A stretch of DNA of 64,000 nt, from the NCBI GenBank assembly GCA_013396525.1, contig VWYX01000885.1:248001-312000 (forward strand), given 5' to 3'. The DNA comes from Chaetorhynchus papuensis. Its lineage: Eukaryota > Chordata > Aves > Passeriformes > Rhipiduridae. Both the position numbers and the translations under genes were made by a program. The notes beneath the pieces were generated by a model, which did no database searches, was not told where the DNA came from, and saw only the letters and a program-made list of their open reading frames with translations. Shown here in pieces: positions 60,561 to 64,000 of the stretch. How positions within the stretch are numbered: the first letter of the stretch is position 1; every line of letters starts with the position of its first letter.

Positions 60561-62817
60561 GATCATTTGAGCCTTTTCTAAGCTATTTAGTCTGCATATT
60601 TTGGATACCATGAATATGCATACTCAGGACTTGGCCATTGGCTTGGGTTTCCAAAGCAGGTGGTTTATCCGAAGTCTGTCACAGTGAGCCCAGTCTTTTT
60701 TTCCTCATGGCCTCAGACTAGTCAGTCCCAGCTCCTGTTTCGTACAGTTGATACAACTTGCTTCCTGTGGGAGGAGCAAGAAACTTGTATGCAGCTCTTA
60801 GGGAGAGATTTGCTGCCAGAACTCCTGCTCTCAGTCTCTTTGACCACTAAATGTGACAAAGTCAGTAGGGATCCAGATCTAGACCCATTCAGCTCATCCG
60901 CATTTCTTTATGAGAAAACCATCTGTTTCTGCCCTTGCTTTCTTATTACATCTCCAGAAGTATGTGAATTGTTTCTAGTTTCAGAAAGCATTTGGTTTTT
61001 GCATTATAAAACAATAGAAGAGACCTCTCCAACTCACTGGTGTTGCTCAAAGGGATGGAGTGACTCTTGGAGGAAAGATAAAGTAGCCTGAGCTGTGGAG
61101 AATCCAAGTACTTCAGTTTTTATAATTTGTGCCTCTCTAAAAATTATGTGCATTGCATGAATGAGACATTTGGGTCCACTTTCCTGCAAAAGTTTTTGAG
61201 ATGAGGATTCCCACTTACAGCCAGTTTTATACCATGTAGTATGACCCACTCATGGCAGTCTTCAGTTCTTCAGTCATTTCATATCTGTAACATGGGAAAT
61301 AAGTTTTTGCTGTGAAAAGTATTAAACAAACAATGACATTTGAAATCAGAGTCTTCTGCTTTCACTAGAGCAAAGCTTGTATTCTCCTTGGGCCAGTGTA
61401 ATCACTATTCCTTTTAGGAAATAAATTTCTTAGATGGATTTGAAATGGTAATGTTGAAACCTAACAATAACTAAAGAAATGTGTTTGAAACATAATGATT
61501 TGCACAACTCTGCAACATTTGCCGTCAGCAATGCTTTAGAAGAGGAGTAAAGTTTCTAACTTGAAAGGAAAGAAGGCAGCACTGGATTTAGAAGCTCCTT
61601 AAGGTGACTAAATGAATTACTCTTGTTTCATCTATTGACATGTGAGGTGGGAACTGCTTTTGTTAGTGACTGACAGCACAGAGTCACCCAGGAAAGCACC
61701 TGATAGTCTAATTTACTCATTGCCTTCCTCAGCCTGACAACCAAGAAGTCTATAAGCAAACGATTTCCTAAGGATGCCTCAGGCTGATGCATAAAAAAAG
61801 CTGGTTTTGTCTGGAACATGCTTGGTCCAGCCGTTTGATCTCCATGTCCTCAGGTATTCCTCACCAGGCGTGATGTGTCAGTCCCCTTCTGACTGCAGAG
61901 GTAGGAAAGCTTCCCCAATTTCCCCTCCTAGCACATGAAGAGTAGAAAGAGGCTGATATTACCTCCTTCAATGAATCCAAGCTTCCGTAGAGAATGAAAA
62001 GATTGACGCTTTTTCATTTGGGATGGCATAGGCAAAAGGGAATGTGTAAAATTGGACAACATGGTAAAGTATTTAGAGCAGTTGGACGTGTTGCTTTTAT
62101 TACCTTTCTCACAACACACAAGCAAGGGAGATGAAATACGAGCAAATTCCAAATAGATTAAAGGAAACGCATTTTATGTAACATACAGCTGGAGCTTGAG
62201 ACTCATTGCCAAGAAGTAACAGCTAGACTCAGGAGTGAGCAGGACTGGGAAGAGGACTGGGTACTTCTGTGAGTAGCGGGAATTTCAGAAGTACTTTGAA
62301 AGGGCTCAAAAACAGGTTTAGAAGGGATGGAAAACCCAAGATACTTGTGAAATTTGCATGAATCAATCCCCTCAGCTTTAAACATTCGAATTCAATGTTC
62401 TTCATTGTTTGATCTTTTGAGCCTGTAGGTAAACATCCCTGTCAAACTTCATTGGTGTTAATTTTCCCATGTATCAAGAGTGTGCATAGCTGCTATTGGG
62501 TGCTGCAGTTACACAGACAAAGCTTTGTCAGTGTCTAGTCTGGGTTTTTCCAATCTTTCGGTTTTCACTCTCATCTCCAAGGGACAATTCAGCCTCTCCT
62601 TTTTCTTCAAGATTTAGACAAGTGGGAGAGCCTGTTTCCCTGTAGGAAATGTTTGCCTGGGGGATTTATTTGAGCAGGTCCTGAATGCTCATAACATCAA
62701 GTGAGTTTTGAAAAGAACAGGATTTTTGTGGCTGGTCATGATTGGTACACTAGTTGTTCACCTCCAAATCTAAATGTTCCTTCTTCAAAAAGGAGGATTT
62801 TTTTACTTGCTGGATCA
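60561..62817. other. Intergenic, no gene seen
   Basis: AT-rich sequence without a recognised feature. Confidence 0.5.
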
Positions 62818-62915
62818 GACAATCACAGAGTATTCTGAATTGGATGGGACTCATTCGGATCGTTAAAGTCGAACTCCTGGCTCTGCACAGAACAACCCTA
62901 AGAATCACTCCATAT
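62818..62915 (-). mobile_element. CR1 LINE 3' end, second subfamily
   Basis: The + strand reads 'gacaatcacagagtattctg', then 'aattggatgggactcattcg', then 'gaactcctggctctgcacag' and 'aacaaccctaagaatcactc'. This is the complement of a CR1 3' terminus, of a different subfamily from the 784 and 63790 copies. It is only about 100 bases long. Confidence 0.7.
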
Positions 62916-63789
62916 CTCCTCTGATAATTGCAGAAGAGGAGATTTATCGATATGTTATTTTGTTCCCATAAAGATGTCAGCCTGCAAGTTTCTTCTCCCT
63001 CTGGGTGATTGCATGGTCACTGTTTGCACATTTCCAGCAATTTTTATCTTCTCAGGACATGTCTTTTGAATGCAGGGTGGTGTCAGGAGGTTAAGAAGGA
63101 ATCTACAGGTAAGGTAAAGTTCTTGTAGGAGACAAAGGACCTGGCTGTTGTCCCCATGTCCTTCTGGTAAGACAAGAGGGAAGAGTTGAGCGATGTAGAC
63201 CCACAGTTTTATCCTCTGTGTCACCCACATTGTAAAAACCAGATCCATGAGCAAGGAAAGAAGGAGAAAGCTTGCTTTGTCATGTCGGAAAAAATGCTTA
63301 GCAAACCACAGTGAGGCATTTCAGACTATCTTCTTATTTATTCTTATAACAGTTTTATTTCTTTTTAACATTAGCCATCAAACAAAATGTTTGAAGTTTT
63401 TAAGGAGCACAGTTACTTTTTGCTTTGTAAATAAGAGACTAACTTATTCAGCTGTAGCTGTCTTTGTGATCTGTTTTTTGATTCAATGGAAAAGTGATGA
63501 CAGGTGTTGTCACGCAGTAATTAATTCTTTCAGCATAACTATCCAGGCTCTTGAATGATTTATTTCATGTAAAGTATTTGGCAAAAATGGAATCTACTTA
63601 ATCTGTTTAAACAACAAGAGAAAATTATTAAACTAAACTTTCCACACTGCCTGCCTGGGCGCTGTGGGTTGGAAGGCAGCACCTCACCACTACAGTGAGA
63701 GGTGCAGAACCAATTAAACTGATATTGGAAATGAGCGATTTTCTCAGTGAGAAGAATGACAGCCCTTCTTTTAGGTCAGCACCAAAACC
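62916..63789. other. Intergenic, no gene seen
   Basis: AT-rich spacer between two CR1 copies with nothing recognised. Confidence 0.5.
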
Positions 63790-64000
63790 ATAGAATCATA
63801 GAATTATAGTATAGTTTAGGTTGGAAAAGATCTCTAAAATTTTCAAGTTCAACCTTTAATCCAGCATTGCCAAGTTCACCACCAAACCATGTCCCTAAGT
63901 GCCACATCTACCCATCTTTGAAATACCTCCAGGGATAGTCACTCAACCACTTCCCTGGACAGATCATTCCAGTGATTGACAGCCCTTTCTGAGAAGAAAT
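63790..64000 (-). mobile_element. CR1 LINE 3' end, running off the window
   Basis: The + strand starts 'ccatagaatcatagaattat' then 'taggttggaaaagatctc' and continues through the complement of the ORF2 C-terminal coding part up to the window edge. It is the same subfamily and orientation as the copy at 784, with which it shares the order of landmarks for over 200 bases. The 5' end is outside. Confidence 0.9.

Noticed and set aside
1..64000. Search for CRISPR arrays, phage, insertion sequences, operons, riboswitches or tRNA/rRNA genes
   Set aside because: The window is vertebrate nuclear DNA. No regularly spaced repeats, prokaryotic gene layout or recognisable structural RNA gene was seen.

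Overview
The window is vertebrate nuclear DNA and very probably bird. It has spliced genes with GT/AG introns, AT-rich non-coding sequence, two strong CpG islands and few repeats. The recognisable repeats are mostly CR1-type LINE tails, including the avian-style 3' end that reads on the + strand as repeated 'agaatcat' followed by 'ggttggaaaaga'. No bacterial, plasmid, phage or CRISPR features are present. The avian order cannot be told from what is visible.

Two known genes are supported, in the tail-to-tail order known from human chromosome 2p22. On the + strand, the last four coding exons of RMDN2 (regulator of microtubule dynamics 2) lie at 3471-3569, 5319-5372, 5461-5541 and 15250-15303. 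They join in phase 0 and encode the C-terminal 95 residues. The rest of RMDN2 lies left of the window, and 1-3470 is intron. On the - strand, the complete coding sequence of CYP1B1 lies at 41944-38615 in two coding exons (41944-40929 and 39227-38615, intron of 1701 bp), encoding 542 residues with all P450 motifs intact. Its upstream side is a CpG island running to about 43.9 kb that holds the promoter, a non-coding first exon that cannot be placed exactly, and a pair of dioxin-response (AhR/ARNT) motifs 18 bp apart at 43558-43585.

Between the two genes (15.3-36.6 kb) the DNA is mostly featureless. It holds an old, nearly full-length CR1 3' half at about 17.25-17.77 kb, a short CR1 tail at 30.93-31.02 kb, and an unexpected CpG-rich island at 21.34-22.55 kb. 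That island contains a well-formed candidate first exon: a strong-context ATG, 47 coding bases, then GTGAGT at 21689-21735. I cannot attach it to any gene.

From 44 to 64 kb I see no gene. This matches the large intergenic space beyond CYP1B1 in other amniotes. It holds microsatellites, an A/C-rich low-complexity patch, eroded CR1 copies, a decayed reverse-transcriptase fragment near 60 kb, a GC-rich patch at 60.3-60.55 kb and a CR1 copy that runs off the right edge.

No convincing new multi-gene system is visible. The items most worth a second look are the orphan CpG island with its candidate first exon, the paired AhR motifs upstream of CYP1B1, a perfect 24-bp palindrome in the large RMDN2 intron made of two abutting STAT-type sites, and an 11-bp-arm hairpin at 47.97 kb.
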